NCBI RefSeq assembly: GCF_023699985.2 | Contig: NC_069694.1 | Location: forward strand, 34,615,073 to 34,679,072 | DNA from: Odocoileus virginianus | Taxonomy: Eukaryota > Chordata > Mammalia > Artiodactyla > Cervidae | Length of the DNA: 64,000 bases | Reading direction: 5' to 3' | In this document: positions 1-11,750 of the stretch, one piece after another | How the letters are laid out: the number at the start of each line of letters is the position of its first letter | Position numbering within the stretch: position 1 is the first letter of the stretch | Made by a program: the position numbers and the translations under genes | Notes under the pieces: model-generated | Told to the model about the DNA's origin: nothing | The model's database searches: none | What the model saw: only the letters and a program-made list of their open reading frames with translations

Positions 1-1055
1 GCTGAACTGAACATTCTCTCTATGTAAAGAGTCTGTTAATCGTGCCACTATTATTACTGATACCCATGTTAAAACTTTTATCTTGACTTATTTCTAAACA
101 TCCATCATAACTTGCAGTGTCTGTCTCTGTAATTTTTCTAACTTTTCTTTCATCTGTTTCTTCATTCCCCCTAGCTGATTCTTGTATTATTACATCCAAT
201 TTCTAACTGTTCTCTTTTGACACTACTATTATGCCCAAATACAGTTTCTGCATGTACTGCTGGCCAAGCATTCATGTCTTCATATTTTTTCAGTCTTATC
301 TCCTTCCTCACTAAAGCACTCATCATTTGATGCACTCAAATATTTCTTCTGAGCACACTTAGCACAGTTGCATAAGTTGGACAAGAATACCTTTGATCAT
401 TCCACTGTTTCTATGTGAAACTCTCTGTCCTTCTCGTTCTAATGCCTGTTTATACCTTGAGATGCACACAATCTCTCAGTCTCTCTGGTGGTGATATGTT
501 CTCTTAAACAAAAATGGGTAAACTCTGCAGAGCTGTGACGTGCTACCCTCTCTTGGGGACAAGGATGTTGACAGCAGGAGACACCAGGACCAGGTCCTTG
601 CCTGCTTGGGAAGGGAAGATGCTAAAGATGTTCTCACTTCCCACCAAAAATCTGCTTAACTTGCTCTCCTCTTATACTTAATTTAATGTAGTAAAGTATT
701 TGTTTTCTCTCCATGAATATCTTCTTGTGGATTTTAATGGACATTCATAAGGACTGTAATCCAAGATTAAAAACCTACACAAGATGTCAATGAAATGCAA
801 ATTATGTTATTAAGGCTTGGACAATTACAATAATGTTTGATCTAAACTCTGGTCTTCTAGATACACTTACTTCTCTTTCACTCATCCCTTACATAAATAA
901 AATGTTAAACCTAAAGAATATTAATCAATATATGGAAGAAAACATATGCATTCTAACTCATAAAGAAATAATATTTTTTAAACAATGCATTCATGGCGTA
1001 TGTGACACCGCGCTCTATTTATTCAAATTCAGCATCTTTAAAGAGAAATAGCCAT
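1..1055. other. Unique AT-rich DNA, no gene recognised
   Basis: No repeat family or convincing coding exon was recognised. The first 480 bases are pyrimidine-rich and might be an old antisense LINE relic, but no diagnostic motif was found. The 72-codon frame at 833-1051 has no recognisable domain. Confidence 0.5.
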
Positions 1056-1745
1056 TTGTTGTTGTTGTTGTTCAGTTGCTAAGTCATGTCCAGTGTTTTG
1101 GGACCTCGTGAACTGCAGCACGCCAGGCCTCCCTGTCCTTCATTATCTCCCAGAGTTTGTTCAAACTCATGCCCATTGAGTCAGTGATGCCATCCAACCA
1201 TCTTATCTCTGCTGCCCCTTCTTCTGTCTTCAGTCTTTCCTAGAAGCAGGGTCTTTTCCAGTGAGTCAGCTGCTTGCATCAGGTGGCCAAAGTATTGGAG
1301 CTTCAGATTCAGCATCAGTCCTTACAAAGAGTATACAGAATGGATTTCCTTTAGGATTCACTGGTTTGATCACCTTGCTGTACAAGGACTCTCAAGAGTC
1401 TTCTCCAGCACCAGTTTGAAAGCATTGATTCTTTGGTACTCAGCCTTCTCTATGGTCCACCTCTCACATCCATACATGACTACTGGAAAAACCACAGCTT
1501 TAACAATATGGACCTTTGTTGACAAAGTGATGTCTTCTATTTTTATTTTTAATATGCTGTCTAGGTTTATTATAGCTTTTCTTCCAAGGAGCAAGTGTCT
1601 TTTAATTTCATGGCAGCAGTCACTGTCCACAGTGATTTTTGAGCCCAGCAAAATAAAATCTGACACTATTTCCATTTTTCCCTCATCTATTTGCCATATT
1701 GAGCTTTAAGCCAGCTTTTTCTACTCTTCTTTCAATTTCATCTAA
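1056..1745 (-). mobile_element. BovB LINE 3' fragment
   Basis: A 5'-truncated BovB (RTE-type) non-LTR retrotransposon in antisense orientation. It begins with a (GTT)n run, which is the reverse complement of the element's 3' tail. The minus strand at 1370-1675 still reads as the C-terminal part of the BovB reverse-transcriptase protein, with motifs such as FPVVMYGCE and LEKTLESP. The frame is broken on both sides, so the copy is dead. BovB entered ruminant genomes by horizontal transfer and supplies the machinery for Bov-tA and BovA SINEs. The 5' truncation falls within a few tens of bases of the equivalent point in the copy at 55.4-56.2 kb. Confidence 0.93.
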
Positions 1746-2904
1746 TTAAATATCCTGACATTTCTAATTTTGTGTCACTTTCTGACTTAGTTCCACTTTT
1801 AAAATGTAAAGAAAAAGAAAGTGACCTGAAACTCCATGCACATACAAAATTAACAACTCAATATATTTTTTAATGCCAAATATATTCTAAAACCCTGTTT
1901 CTTCCTTTGCTGACCTGACTATGAACTTTTGTGACTAACCCTGTCAAAGAGTAAAGTTAGATTTTTTCTGCCCATGATAATGCATCTTAAACATTGGTTC
2001 AGTGTCGGTTTTCACTTAAGGTAACAAAGACCCCCTTCCTAAAATATTTTTACTTGTAACAACCTGATTATCTCAAGGATTTTGCTGTTCAGTAGAATTA
2101 CTTAAATGACTGACTGCTCCCCAAAAGTATGGGAATGATTTCCAAGCTATGTTTTCAAGGTAGTTAGGTAGATAAGCAAAGCCCATAAGAATTCTGTTCA
2201 AGAGATGGATGGTTCTCTATTTGTTCCAGAAGGATATTTTTCATAGTCAATGAGTAAGCACATTTGCTTTTAACATTGAAAACTACCTAACAGAGATGAT
2301 CTATTTTTATGCAAACACTATAAACATAACACATGCCACATTAATAATAATAATACAGAAAAGAGTTACAAGAAATAGGAGTTGAGGAGCATGAAGAATG
2401 ATGTAAATTAAAATACAACCAACAACAACAATAATAGGACAGCAAAAAATGTACAGTAATTTACCAATCTGGCAATACATAAAACTAGTAAATGTACTCG
2501 TGATGTTTATCTTTGCTATAATTTTCAGAACATAAAACCTTACCTTGATTAAAAGTCTGATCTATTATTCATAGAATCATTTTTGAGAATTTGTTTATAA
2601 AGTCTTATTTCAAAACAGATGCAAATTAGTCATCTAGGAACAGGCAAGAAAAGCAAAATTTTCACAATGAAAGGGATAAACAGTTCCTTTTACATCTTGG
2701 GAGAAAGAACTTACACACTAATTCAAAAGAAAAAGAAATGAAACTGGAAACTCCTCACTTTGATATTCCACTCTTCAGGGTTTATACACTTTGACTTTTC
2801 TTCACCACAGCCACATACAGCATATACTGTTCCTCTTTTTAACCTTTGGAAATGGGTTTAAAGTGTGACAATACCTACACTTGCAGAAGTTCTGTATAGT
2901 AAAA
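1746..2904. other. Unique AT-rich DNA
   Basis: No gene or young repeat was recognised. A short (AAT)n run lies near 2340-2354 and (AAC/AAT)-rich sequence near 2418-2437. Confidence 0.5.
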
Positions 2905-3145
2905 ATTCATATTCTGAGCACTTTGTGCCAAGCACAGGGTTGAGGATATGTTCTCATTTGGTTCTCTAACAACACTATTAAGTAAATCCAATTCTGATCT
3001 CCATTCTAGAATGAGAAAACTAAGGCCTGGAAAGGTGAAGTAACTTTGCACAAATTTATATATTTTATACATAGTGGAATCATGATACAAACACAGCCAG
3101 CCAGACTCACAAGCCATGCTTTTGATTACTTTGTTATGCCATCTC
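2905..3145 (+). repeat. MIR SINE relic
   Basis: An ancient MIR relic. It shows the usual order: 'gagcactttgtgccaagcac', then a counterpart of the conserved MIR core 'gagaaaactaaggcctgga', then 'gtgaagtaactttgcac'. It is heavily diverged and the boundaries are approximate. Confidence 0.75.
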
Positions 3146-4440
3146 TCTACATGGCCTCAGAACCTGAATTTTTTAGAAAGCAATAGTAACTAATAAGCCT
3201 ATATATTATATAAAAAGTATTTTCTAGAATTTGCTAGTTAAGAATCTATTGTGAAGCTAAACATTTTTTTTCTAAAATGGTTTGCCAGGTACAAGAAATG
3301 CTGCAAAAAGCTGCCCTAAGCATATTCCATGGATCTCCTAGCTGGCAATTTGGTAGGCCTGTCATTATTCCAAAACATTTGTCCTTAACCATACTAGAGC
3401 AATCAAGTGAAACAAGGCAGGTTACTCTGAAAGTAGTTACGAAGCAGGGCACACAGTTATCCAAACCCACAAAGCATTCAAAGCTGTTGGAGAGGAAATC
3501 TGGTCAATTCAAGCACTAACAATCACAGTGAAGGTAATTTCACAACATTTATCTTCCCACCAGTTCTCATAATACATGTTTTACTAGTCAGTATGAAAAG
3601 GAAAATCTAAGTATTTACTATAAAAAGTATGGAGAAGGTGTTTTCCCATAACAAAATAAAGCATTAGTCAATGAAATAAAATAAAGTAGACAGATAGGTG
3701 GATTTTTGACTCTCTTTTTCTCTCACCTAAATAGGGATAAGCTAAAATAAGAGCATTGCACAGGCTTCTGTGTTATCCTATATGGTGGCTATTGAACAAT
3801 AAAAATCTGGCTAATATAACTGACAAGCTAAATTGATATTTAATCCAGTAAAAGGATTTTTTTAGAGTATCTTTGTAATAGTTAAGGTGTGCAAAGTTAT
3901 TTTTCAAATGCAAATATTATGAAATTAAATACAGATCAGGCACTTCCAATGAAAATTTAGCATCTGAATTAAGATGTGTTGTGAGTATGAAATAAACAGT
4001 GGATTTCAAAAACTTAGTTAAAAAAGAGAATGTAAAATATCTCATTAATAGTTTTAAAATAATGATTACATGTTGAGATATTTTAGATATTCTGAGTTAA
4101 AATAATGTTAAGTTTAATTTTAACATTACTTCCAATTACTATTTTACGATAACAACAAGAAAATGTTAAGTTACATGTTCAGTGTGCATTATAGTTCTAC
4201 TAGATAGAGCTGTTCTAGAAGATAAAGTTGAAAGTCCATTGCTTGTCTCAAAAATAGTTTAAAAGTGGGCCCCAACAGTTATTACAATGCAACGTTTTCT
4301 CCTCAATCATAGTTTCCATTCTTGTTATTGGACAGTAAGAGCCATCACTCAAATTCTTTATTAAGTAGACTCAGCAGGAGATAAATCACCCCAAAACAAA
4401 AGGGAAATTGGGAGACTTGGAGGTATCTGGTTCATTCCAT
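3146..4440. other. Unique DNA with one unassigned open frame
   Basis: No repeat was recognised. An 80-codon plus-strand frame at 3277-3519 follows an acceptor-like 'ggtttgccag', but the protein matches no family I recognise and composition gives no coding signal. I treat it as non-coding. Confidence 0.45.
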
Positions 4441-4452
4441 TGCTCCAACACT

Positions 4453-4680
4453 GTGCTGTGCTGTGTGCTAAGTAGCTTCAGTCGTGTCTGACTCTTTGCA
4501 ATCCTATGGACTGTAGCTCATCAGGTTCCTCTGTTTTGGGGATTCTCCAGGCAAGAATACTGGAGTGGGTGGCCATGCCCTTCTCCAGGGGATCTTCCCA
4601 ACCCAGGGATCGAACCCATGTCTCTTATGTTTCCTGCATTTGCAGGCAGGTTCTTTCCTCTAGTGCCACCTAAGAAGCCC
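4453..4680 (-). mobile_element. Bov-tA SINE (first of a tandem pair)
   Basis: A ruminant tRNA-headed SINE in reverse orientation. The BovA body ('ctccaggcaagaatactgga') comes first on the plus strand and the tRNA-like head (complement of 'gggcttcttaggtggcac') lies at the right end. It is flanked by TGCTCCAACACT at 4441-4452 and 4681-4692. A third copy of the same target word follows the next SINE. Confidence 0.93.
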
Positions 4681-4692
4681 TGCTCCAACACT

Positions 4693-4911
4693 GTGTGTGT
4701 TAGTCACTCAGTTGTGTCTGACTCTTTGTGACCCCATGGACTGTAGCTCACCAGGCTCCTCTGTCCATGGTATTCTCCAGGCAAAAATACGGGAGTGGGT
4801 TGCCATGCCCTTCTCCAGGGGATCTTCTCCAGGGCATCTTCCCAACCCAGGGTTTGAACCCCAGTCTCCAGTATTGCAGGCAGACTCTTTACTGTTTGAG
4901 CTACCTAAGAA
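4693..4911 (-). mobile_element. Bov-tA SINE (second of a tandem pair)
   Basis: Reverse-oriented Bov-tA that shares its left target-site copy (4681-4692) with the preceding element and has GCTCCAACACT at 4912-4922 on its right. It carries a local duplication, with 'ttctccaggggatc' followed by 'ttctccagggcatc' near 4811-4840. Confidence 0.93.
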
Positions 4912-4922
4912 GCTCCAACACT

Positions 4923-5486
4923 ACTGGTGGGTTAAAGCCAGGATTTGGTAAAAATCTTAGCTGGAAACTAGCTAGGTAAGATACATTTCCAAGGTAATAT
5001 AAAACAGGCACACTCCCTAGAGCTTCTAAACCAGGGAGCATGCCACTGAAAAAAATTTATAAATTCTCATTCTTGGCTTCTACATTTTCAAAAGAGATAA
5101 GATACCACCCTATACTTCTTAATAACCCTGATGGCATTCTATCCTTTGGGCTACATTCTTAAAGTAGATATAATAAAACAAAACAAACAACAGATATACA
5201 AGTAAAAAATGAGATGACACAAGGAGTCAACAGGTGTGAACTGAGGTCCAAGTTTTGTGTGACGTGGAGCAAAGATCACTACTTCCCTGGTAGGTTCTCT
5301 CATTTCCCAAATGGGGATGAGGAGGCTCATTATCCCCAAAGGTTCCTTCTAGCTCCAAAAGTAGGTGATTCTAAATGGATTCTAAAGAGCTGACTCTTAC
5401 AGAATGCTTTCCATTTCTCATAGCACCTTCCATATTTAATCCACAACAAACTAGTGACAGATTTTTTAATCCCTTTCACAGAGGAG
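4923..5486. other. Unique DNA between repeats
   Basis: No gene was recognised. Sequence near 5395-5485 weakly resembles MIR ('atttaatccacaacaa', 'cctttcacagaggaga'), but not strongly enough to call. Confidence 0.4.
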
Positions 5487-5975
5487 ACCAAACCTAGACA
5501 GCATATTAAAAAGCAGAGACATTATTTTGCCAACAAAGGTCCATCTAGTCAAAGCAATGGTTTTTCCAGTAGTCATGTATGGATGTGAGAGTTGGACCAT
5601 AAAGAAAGCTGAGCGTTGAAGAATTTATGCTTTTGAACTGTGGTGTTAGAGAAGACTCTTGAGAGTCCCTTGGACTGCAAGGAGATCAAACTGGTCAATC
5701 CCAAAGGAAATCAGTCCTGAATATTCACTGGAACTACTGATGCTGAAGCTGACACTCCAATACTTTGGCCACCTGATGCGAAGAACTGACTCTTTGGAAA
5801 AGACCCTGATGCTAGGAAAGATTAAAAACAGGAGGAGAAGGGGATGACAGAGGATTTGATGGTTGGATGGCATCACTAACATGAGTTTGAGCAAGCTCTG
5901 GGAGTTGGGGATGGACAGGGAAGCCTGGCGTACTACAGTCCATGCGGTCACAAAGAGTTGAACATGAACTGACTG
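5487..5975 (+). mobile_element. BovB LINE 3' fragment
   Basis: A sense-oriented, 5'-truncated BovB copy. It begins at the conserved 'cctagacagcatattaaaaa' stretch of the reverse-transcriptase region and runs to the element's 3' end ('tgaactgactgaa'). Translation gives BovB motifs such as YFGHLMRRTDSLEKTLML, but the frame breaks repeatedly, so it is a dead relic. Confidence 0.93.
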
Positions 5976-6600
5976 AAATGACAGAGGAGAAATCTGAGTC
6001 AAGAATGGATAAATGTTGTTCAACTGACACATTTTAGAAAATGGGGAGGCCAGGACTACAACTAGTCTAAATCATTTTCCAGTATATTATACTGATTGTC
6101 ATTTTCTGACAATTGCATAAATTATGCTAAACAATTTTCATATATTAAATCATTTTTATAAGAGATGAGTGAGAAAGTCGGAGAACTGTCATTTCTTTCT
6201 CTCCAATATATCTCTCACTCTTTCCTTTTCTTTTACTGTCAACACCACTTATCTTCTATGTAAATTCCTAGAACTCAGTAAAAATATCTATTAAATACAG
6301 ATTTAAAACTATTTGGTAGGTAGTGTCCTAACCATTTTAATGATGACAAACCTCTTAACTTTTTCACCTACCGTGTTTTGTAAACTATAATGTGAGTCAT
6401 GTTCTTTACATGAGAAAAAACAGTACTTTGCAATAGGTACTCATAATACTTTTTAATGTAGTTTGAAAAATTAATGACTTTTTTTTTATAGAATTATATC
6501 TTTGAGACAAGGGGAACTAAATTGCCTAAAATTTTACTCAATTTTCAACCAAGGACCTCCTCACCTCCACTAGAAACCTGGTTCATTATTGAGTAATTAT
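5976..6600. other. Unique AT-rich DNA
   Basis: No gene or repeat family was recognised. A short T-run lies near 6479-6489. Confidence 0.45.
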
Positions 6601-6612
6601 ACAGTTATTTCT

Positions 6613-6727
6613 TGGCAACACACTGCAGTATTCTTGCCTGGAGAGTCCCTTGGATAGAGGAGCCTGGCGGGCTACAGGTCATAGGGTCACAAAGAGTTGG
6701 ACAGGACTGAAGCACTCATGTATGCAG
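6613..6727 (+). mobile_element. BovA SINE fragment, 5'-truncated
   Basis: The 3' portion of the BovA body ('gcagtattcttgcctggaga' to 'cacaaagagttggacaggac'). It is bounded by a perfect 12-bp target duplication, ACAGTTATTTCT, at 6601-6612 and 6728-6739, so it was inserted in truncated form. Confidence 0.9.
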
Positions 6728-7053
6728 ACAGTTATTTCTAAAATTTTCTGTGAGTAGAAAGTAAGTATACAACTGACACAATTTTTATGTTAGAAGAAAA
6801 CATTCCAATAAATAATTAGTCATTAATTAGTCTAAAAATGGTACAGGTTTTGGCAAAATTTAAACAATTGACAGAGCTATTTTTAAAAGAATTTGAATTT
6901 TCTAAACAACGTTCTAATGCATTATTTTACCATAAAAATCTTATTGCTGCAAAGTGATTAAAAATGTTACAAGAGAGAAAATTAGAGAATTTCAATTCAT
7001 CAGATTTTTATAAACCAATTTAGCTAAACATATATTACTGGTTTGGAAGGACT

Positions 7054-7104
7054 GAGACTGGGCTTCCCCAGTGGCTCAGTGGTAAAGAATCTGCCTGTAT
7101 TGCA
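7054..7104 (+). mobile_element. Bov-tA tRNA-head-only fragment
   Basis: Only the tRNA-derived head is present ('gggcttccccagtggctcag' and 'taaagaatctgcctg'). It is flanked by the short direct repeat GGAAGGACT at 7045-7053 and 7105-7113. The BovA body and tail are absent. Confidence 0.75.
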
Positions 7105-7113
7105 GGAAGGACT

Positions 7114-9924
7114 AAGGCCATATTGATTTAGCTATGACTATCTAAAAGTAAAAATCTCCCAGGAGACTATAAATAAGATATATACATCTCACATTCCCCT
7201 GGGGAAATTCCTTCAGATCAGCATGCACGGTATTAGATGTCCACAAATGCACCCTTTAACCTGGAAACAAAAAAGAAAAGAAACAGAAGGGATCTCTACC
7301 CTTGGGGAAACACAGTTAAGTCACAGGCTTAGATTTATTATACTACTCTTCTATTATGTGTCACTTTGTGATAAAATGCAAGGTGGGAGTAGAACAGATG
7401 GAGGAATTAGATGGATCAGAAGGAATCTAACAGTCATGCCTGTTGACTGCCCTGTTAACTCCCCCACACCAATATATTAGGAGTTATTATTTTAAGAAGG
7501 TCAAAGGATAAAACAAAATGTTGAGTGAATGTAAGTAATTTGAATTTTCCAAGATGGAACTTTTGTGACCTGAACATCCTCCCTGACTGTGGAACACTGT
7601 TGGAGGGATCAAGGAGGGATATCAGCAAAAAACTCTTCTTTTAAAATGTTTATGGCAACTATGTGGGCTGAACTGATAACCCCAGAAGAAACTTTTTATA
7701 CCTTAAAGTTCTTCTGGAGTATTTTCTAAATTTCAGTTACGCCAAATGACATTCTAGACTTGACTAGGAAGTTCCATTAGGCCCCATTAGCATTTTCAAA
7801 TATTTAAAATTTTCGTTGCTTCTAAATATTATTTCTGTGGTCTAATGAAATATTATTGCTGTTTCTAACTGCCTACCCCGACCTGATATAGGGACATGAG
7901 TGTCATTTTACTAAGTTTATATAGAGAATATTTAGCATGCTGATACTATCTTCCCATGATGATTTATTCACTTGAAATTAAAAACCTAAAATGGTCATTT
8001 TCTAATTTTTTATAACCAGCTATTCCACAAACTATAGGTACGTCAAAAAACAGAATTCAAAAGCAATTTCTATATGATCTTTTTAAAAATAGATTACTAT
8101 ATGTCTCTCCTGTAAGCATTAACCCTGGAGGACAGTTTTGAGTGTAAATAAGATTAAAGTTATGATAATGGTACTCACTTTTGAAAACCTATTATCTCAT
8201 AGCTTTATTAAGAAATAGAAAAATATGTGAATATGTATGGCTCGGTGGCTAAGGACATCTTATCTGCAAGCCTGTACTGAGTATTGTTAATGCACTGCCC
8301 TTGGTGGTGCTTTGATGGACTGAAGCTCATACAGACACAGTGAAATAAATCTGCTATTCTCTGCAGTATTGCTACTCCATTTGCTTTATTTTAAGAGTTA
8401 GCTGAGCTTGACTTTTGTAGCCAGGTGCTTTCTAGCCATCTAACTGAGACTTCTGTCCACTCCGGAAGCATTATGAGCACTTTTTGAAGGTGACTTCAAT
8501 CCTACAAAAGCAACTTTTGAAAGGCAGTAATGAAATCTCACAAACTAGGAGTACTTAACTGCACAGCCAGTCCCTCCTTGTAATATGAATAAAATGCTTC
8601 TAATTGGAAAACTCCTCTTGGTAGAACACGGATTGACATTTACTTACTCAGACTGCCAAAAGATGAAAACTGGAGTAAATAAACTGTGTTCACCTTAATA
8701 GCAAAAAATATAAAGTTATACTTTTCCATTGATTTCCAGAGATAGGCTATGAGTTGGACTAGAAAAGTTCAATACTTGGACAAGTATTTCCCAACAGATT
8801 CTCTACATAACTCAAAAGGGATGACAAAAATATATCGTTGTAATTCTAAAAAGGTATTTGCTATGTATTTTTTTCTCATCTGTTATTATCTGGGATTATT
8901 TTTATCCTTTGTTAGTGCTATCCAGCTGTTTGCCAGAAAATATGCTCTGCAGAAAGATGCTGGTTCAAAGCAATTCAGCAGCATAAACAGCACTAGAAAA
9001 ATTGATAAAAAAAAGAAAAAAAAGGGAAAAAGAACAACTACAACAAAAATCACCTCAATCTCTGCTATTGCTGACACCTAAAACAACAGGCTGTGAAAAT
9101 GGTTTCATTAAAAAATAAAAAGCCCAATGCTCACCAGGGGATAGATGGGGGCAAAGTGAATCAAAAATTCCTCAATCATTGCTCAAGTAGGTCAACTAGA
9201 ATTAATTCAAAGGGCAAAGATTCACGGTGAGCCCCCCCATTTCCCACGTTTGTTTCCTCAGGCCTCCCCCACTGCCCAGAAGCTAAATGGTTTGGAGGAA
9301 GCCTCCACGGTGGGCAGGTCATTTGGCCAAGCCTCTCTTCACATCACTGTTAAGTGTAGCCCCTTGTACTGTAGACTATTAGTTTGAGCTCTGACTCGTC
9401 TACATTGAAAAACTAACCAACCGCTAGTTAGATCCAAAGTTACTTGCCTTTTAGCAATATACTTATGTGATTTTTTAAGTTATTGTCTTACTTTTCCAAT
9501 ACAGTCATTAATTCAGTTAATGGTTAAAATGCTGGTTATCATCACAGTAAAGCAATTTTTCTTCTGTACAAGTTCTAATAAAACACTATTCATTTTATTC
9601 TTACATGTTAAACTATGTTCTTTATTTTTTAAAAATCAGGACAAAGCCCCTTTAAATAGAGATCAAGAGGAATTAGTCCAGGTTAAATCTGTAGAGTTCT
9701 AAGTCTTAGTTTCCTTCATGACCTGTCAAAGGATACAGCTGTCACAGAGCAGTTTTTCTCGTCTTAAATGCCATATCAAAGCTCAAAAACCGTCTTTTTG
9801 AACACTGTACAGCATGCCACTTTAATGAAAGTACTAATTGAGGGGTTTAACAGCCCTGAGTTTTGCATCTCAGTTCCTTCCATGCAAAGCAGATCTAAAG
9901 GTTCCAGATTACCAAGGAACTTAC
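7114..9924. other. Unique DNA, no gene recognised
   Basis: No young repeat and no recognised protein. Open frames at 7223-7480 and 8749-9081 show no domain, and the latter ends in an A-rich tract near 9000-9050. Sequence at 9225-9330 is slightly more GC-rich, with no annotation. Confidence 0.5.
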
Positions 9925-10000
9925 CACAAAGATCCACCACTTTATCAGAGGACTGGGCAAATAATTTGTAAGGCCCAGTGATCACGAAAATGTGGGGTTC
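9925..10000 (-). other. Exon-like segment with splice signals (unconfirmed)
   Basis: A 76-nt minus-strand segment preceded by a pyrimidine-rich acceptor (tctttttccaataag) and followed by a full GTAAGT donor. One frame is open from edge to edge (phase 0 in, phase 1 out) and reads EPHIFVITGPYKLFAQSSDK followed by VVDLC. I do not recognise the family. It may be a real internal exon, a relic, or chance, since an open frame of 25 codons is common at random. Confidence 0.3.
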
Positions 10001-10424
10001 CTTATTGGAAAAAGACTAAGAATTTCAAGATAGCAACAGCAGAGCATTAAATGAAGCCTGGGGCCCTTCTAGTGGCCAACAACACTTCTGCTGGCACACG
10101 GGGGACACCGGCCCTGTCCCTTCACCTCACTGGCCTGGAGTGCGCATGTGGGCAGCTTTCAGAGCAGCACCGTTAGTTACTCTAACTTCATCCCAAAGCA
10201 GTTTCTTTATTTTTCTGAATCGGCCTTTGTGATTTTCCAAATCAGGCTATTATAAACAAGTAATTGATAAATAGGGCAGGGCAAGGCATTTCAGCTTGAG
10301 ATAAACCACAGGATATGATTGAGGGTTTGTGCTTTAGGACCCCGGGAATCTACAAAGAAAGGAAGAGATTCTGCTGAGTAGGAAATGAGTGCTGACCCTA
10401 CAGGTATCAGAACACTTCGATTCA

Positions 10425-10545
10425 GGATCTGGTGCTCATTAACTAGCTGTGTGATCTCGTAAAGATAGTCCAGCTCTCAGGAGCTCCGTTTGCTCACTTA
10501 TAAAGTGAAAGGGTTGGATATATGATTCCAAGGGTACTTGGAATA
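10425..10545 (+). repeat. MIR SINE relic
   Basis: Matches the MIR core order: 'aactagctgtgtgatct', then 'ccgtttgctcacttataaag' (the 'tttcctcatctgtaaaatg' equivalent), then 'gggttggatatatgattcc'. Diverged; boundaries approximate. Confidence 0.75.
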
Positions 10546-10659
10546 TTTTTTAAATTACAAAATGAGAAAAAGAGTGATGACCTGTGTTTTCTTGTCTCAA
10601 AGAGTGAAAACATCTCTACCCTCTACTTTTAATGGGCATTTAAATTTGTAGAAGGGTAA

Positions 10660-10835
10660 TGATGATGATACTGTGTGCCAAACTTTGTTTCACATGTAAT
10701 ATTTAACTAATTTAGTTTATATTTAGCTCATTTAATCTTCATAAATACTTTATGAGGGAAGTATTGTCATTACGCTTGTTTTACAGATAAAGTAACTGAG
10801 GCCCAAAGAACTTCAAGACACTGACATTCACCAAA
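10660..10835 (+). repeat. MIR SINE relic
   Basis: The MIR 3' half, with 'tttaatcttcataaata', then 'ttacagataaagtaactgag', then 'gcccaaagaacttcaaga'. Diverged copy. Confidence 0.8.
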
Positions 10836-11147
10836 CTCCTGTGTACTGTGGACTAGGATCTATGGCAGAGTCCATGGGTTCAGGGCATTCAGACAGGGAA
10901 GCCAGGAGGCTGGGTGCCAGAGAAGCAGGGGGAGGAAGAGAAAAGGTTTGAATTCTACCTGTGCTGTCTGGGTGCCCTGGGAAGGAGCAGAGCACCGAAG
11001 GGAAAAGTAGGGGTTTGATAAGTGGGAAGCAAGAATTTTTCCAATGAATATAAAATAGTTTTCACTTATGATTCTGAGAAAGCCAAGTGCTTTACACAAA
11101 GTGAGAATGTCTACCAAATTTCAAGATTAATAAACTGCTGTATTTAA

Positions 11148-11731
11148 TGGTTTACAATAGCTAGGACATTGAAGCAACCCAGATGTCCATTAGCAGATGA
11201 ATGGAAAAGGAAGTTGTGGTACACATACACAATGGAATATTACTCAGCTACAAAAAAGAACACATTTGAGTCAGTTCTAATGAAGTGGATGAAACTATTA
11301 TACAGAGTGAAGTAAGCCAGAAAGAGAGACACCAACACAGTATATTAACACATAGATTTGGAATTTAAAAACATGGCAATGATGACTCTATATGTAAGAC
11401 AGCAAAAGAGACCCAGATGTAAAGAACCAACTTTTGGACTATGTGGGAGAAGGCGAGGGTGGGACGATATGAGAGAACAGAATTGAAATATGTATATTAC
11501 CATATGGAAAACAGATGACCAGCGCAAATTCAATGCATGAAGCACGGACACCCAAAGCTGGTCCTCTGGGACAACCCAGAGGGATGGGGTGGGGAAGGTG
11601 GTGGTGGGGGGGTGGTTCAGGATGGTGGGACTGATGTACACCCATGGCTGATTCATGTCGTGTATGGCAAAAACCACCACAATATTGTAAAGTAATTAGC
11701 TTCCAATTAGAATATATAAATTAATTTAAAA
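11148..11731 (+). mobile_element. L1 LINE 3' end (L1_BT type), 5'-truncated
   Basis: The sense-oriented 3' end of a ruminant L1. The ORF2 tail region contains 'caacccagatgtccattagc' and 'atggaatattactcagct'. The 3' UTR ends 'gtaaagtaattagcttccaa' and has a short A-rich tail. A near-perfect 19-bp target duplication (AATAAACTGCTGTA-T/G-TTAA) lies at 11129-11147 and 11732-11750. This is an ordinary truncated insertion without coding capacity. A G-rich run lies near 11587-11615. Confidence 0.93.
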
Positions 11732-11750
11732 AATAAACTGCTGTAGTTAA

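Noticed and set aside
3277..3519. 80-codon frame after an acceptor-like CAG
   Set aside because: No recognised domain, no donor of quality at the end, and open frames of similar length occur throughout AT-rich unique DNA here.
4697..4979. Open frames with recurring peptides such as CLTLCDPMDCSSPG, seen also near 18.6, 22.6, 23.4, 39, 40.2, 44.6, 47.6 and 50.8 kb
   Set aside because: All are read-through of Bov-tA SINEs in one orientation or the other; the peptide resemblance comes from the repeat, not from a gene family.
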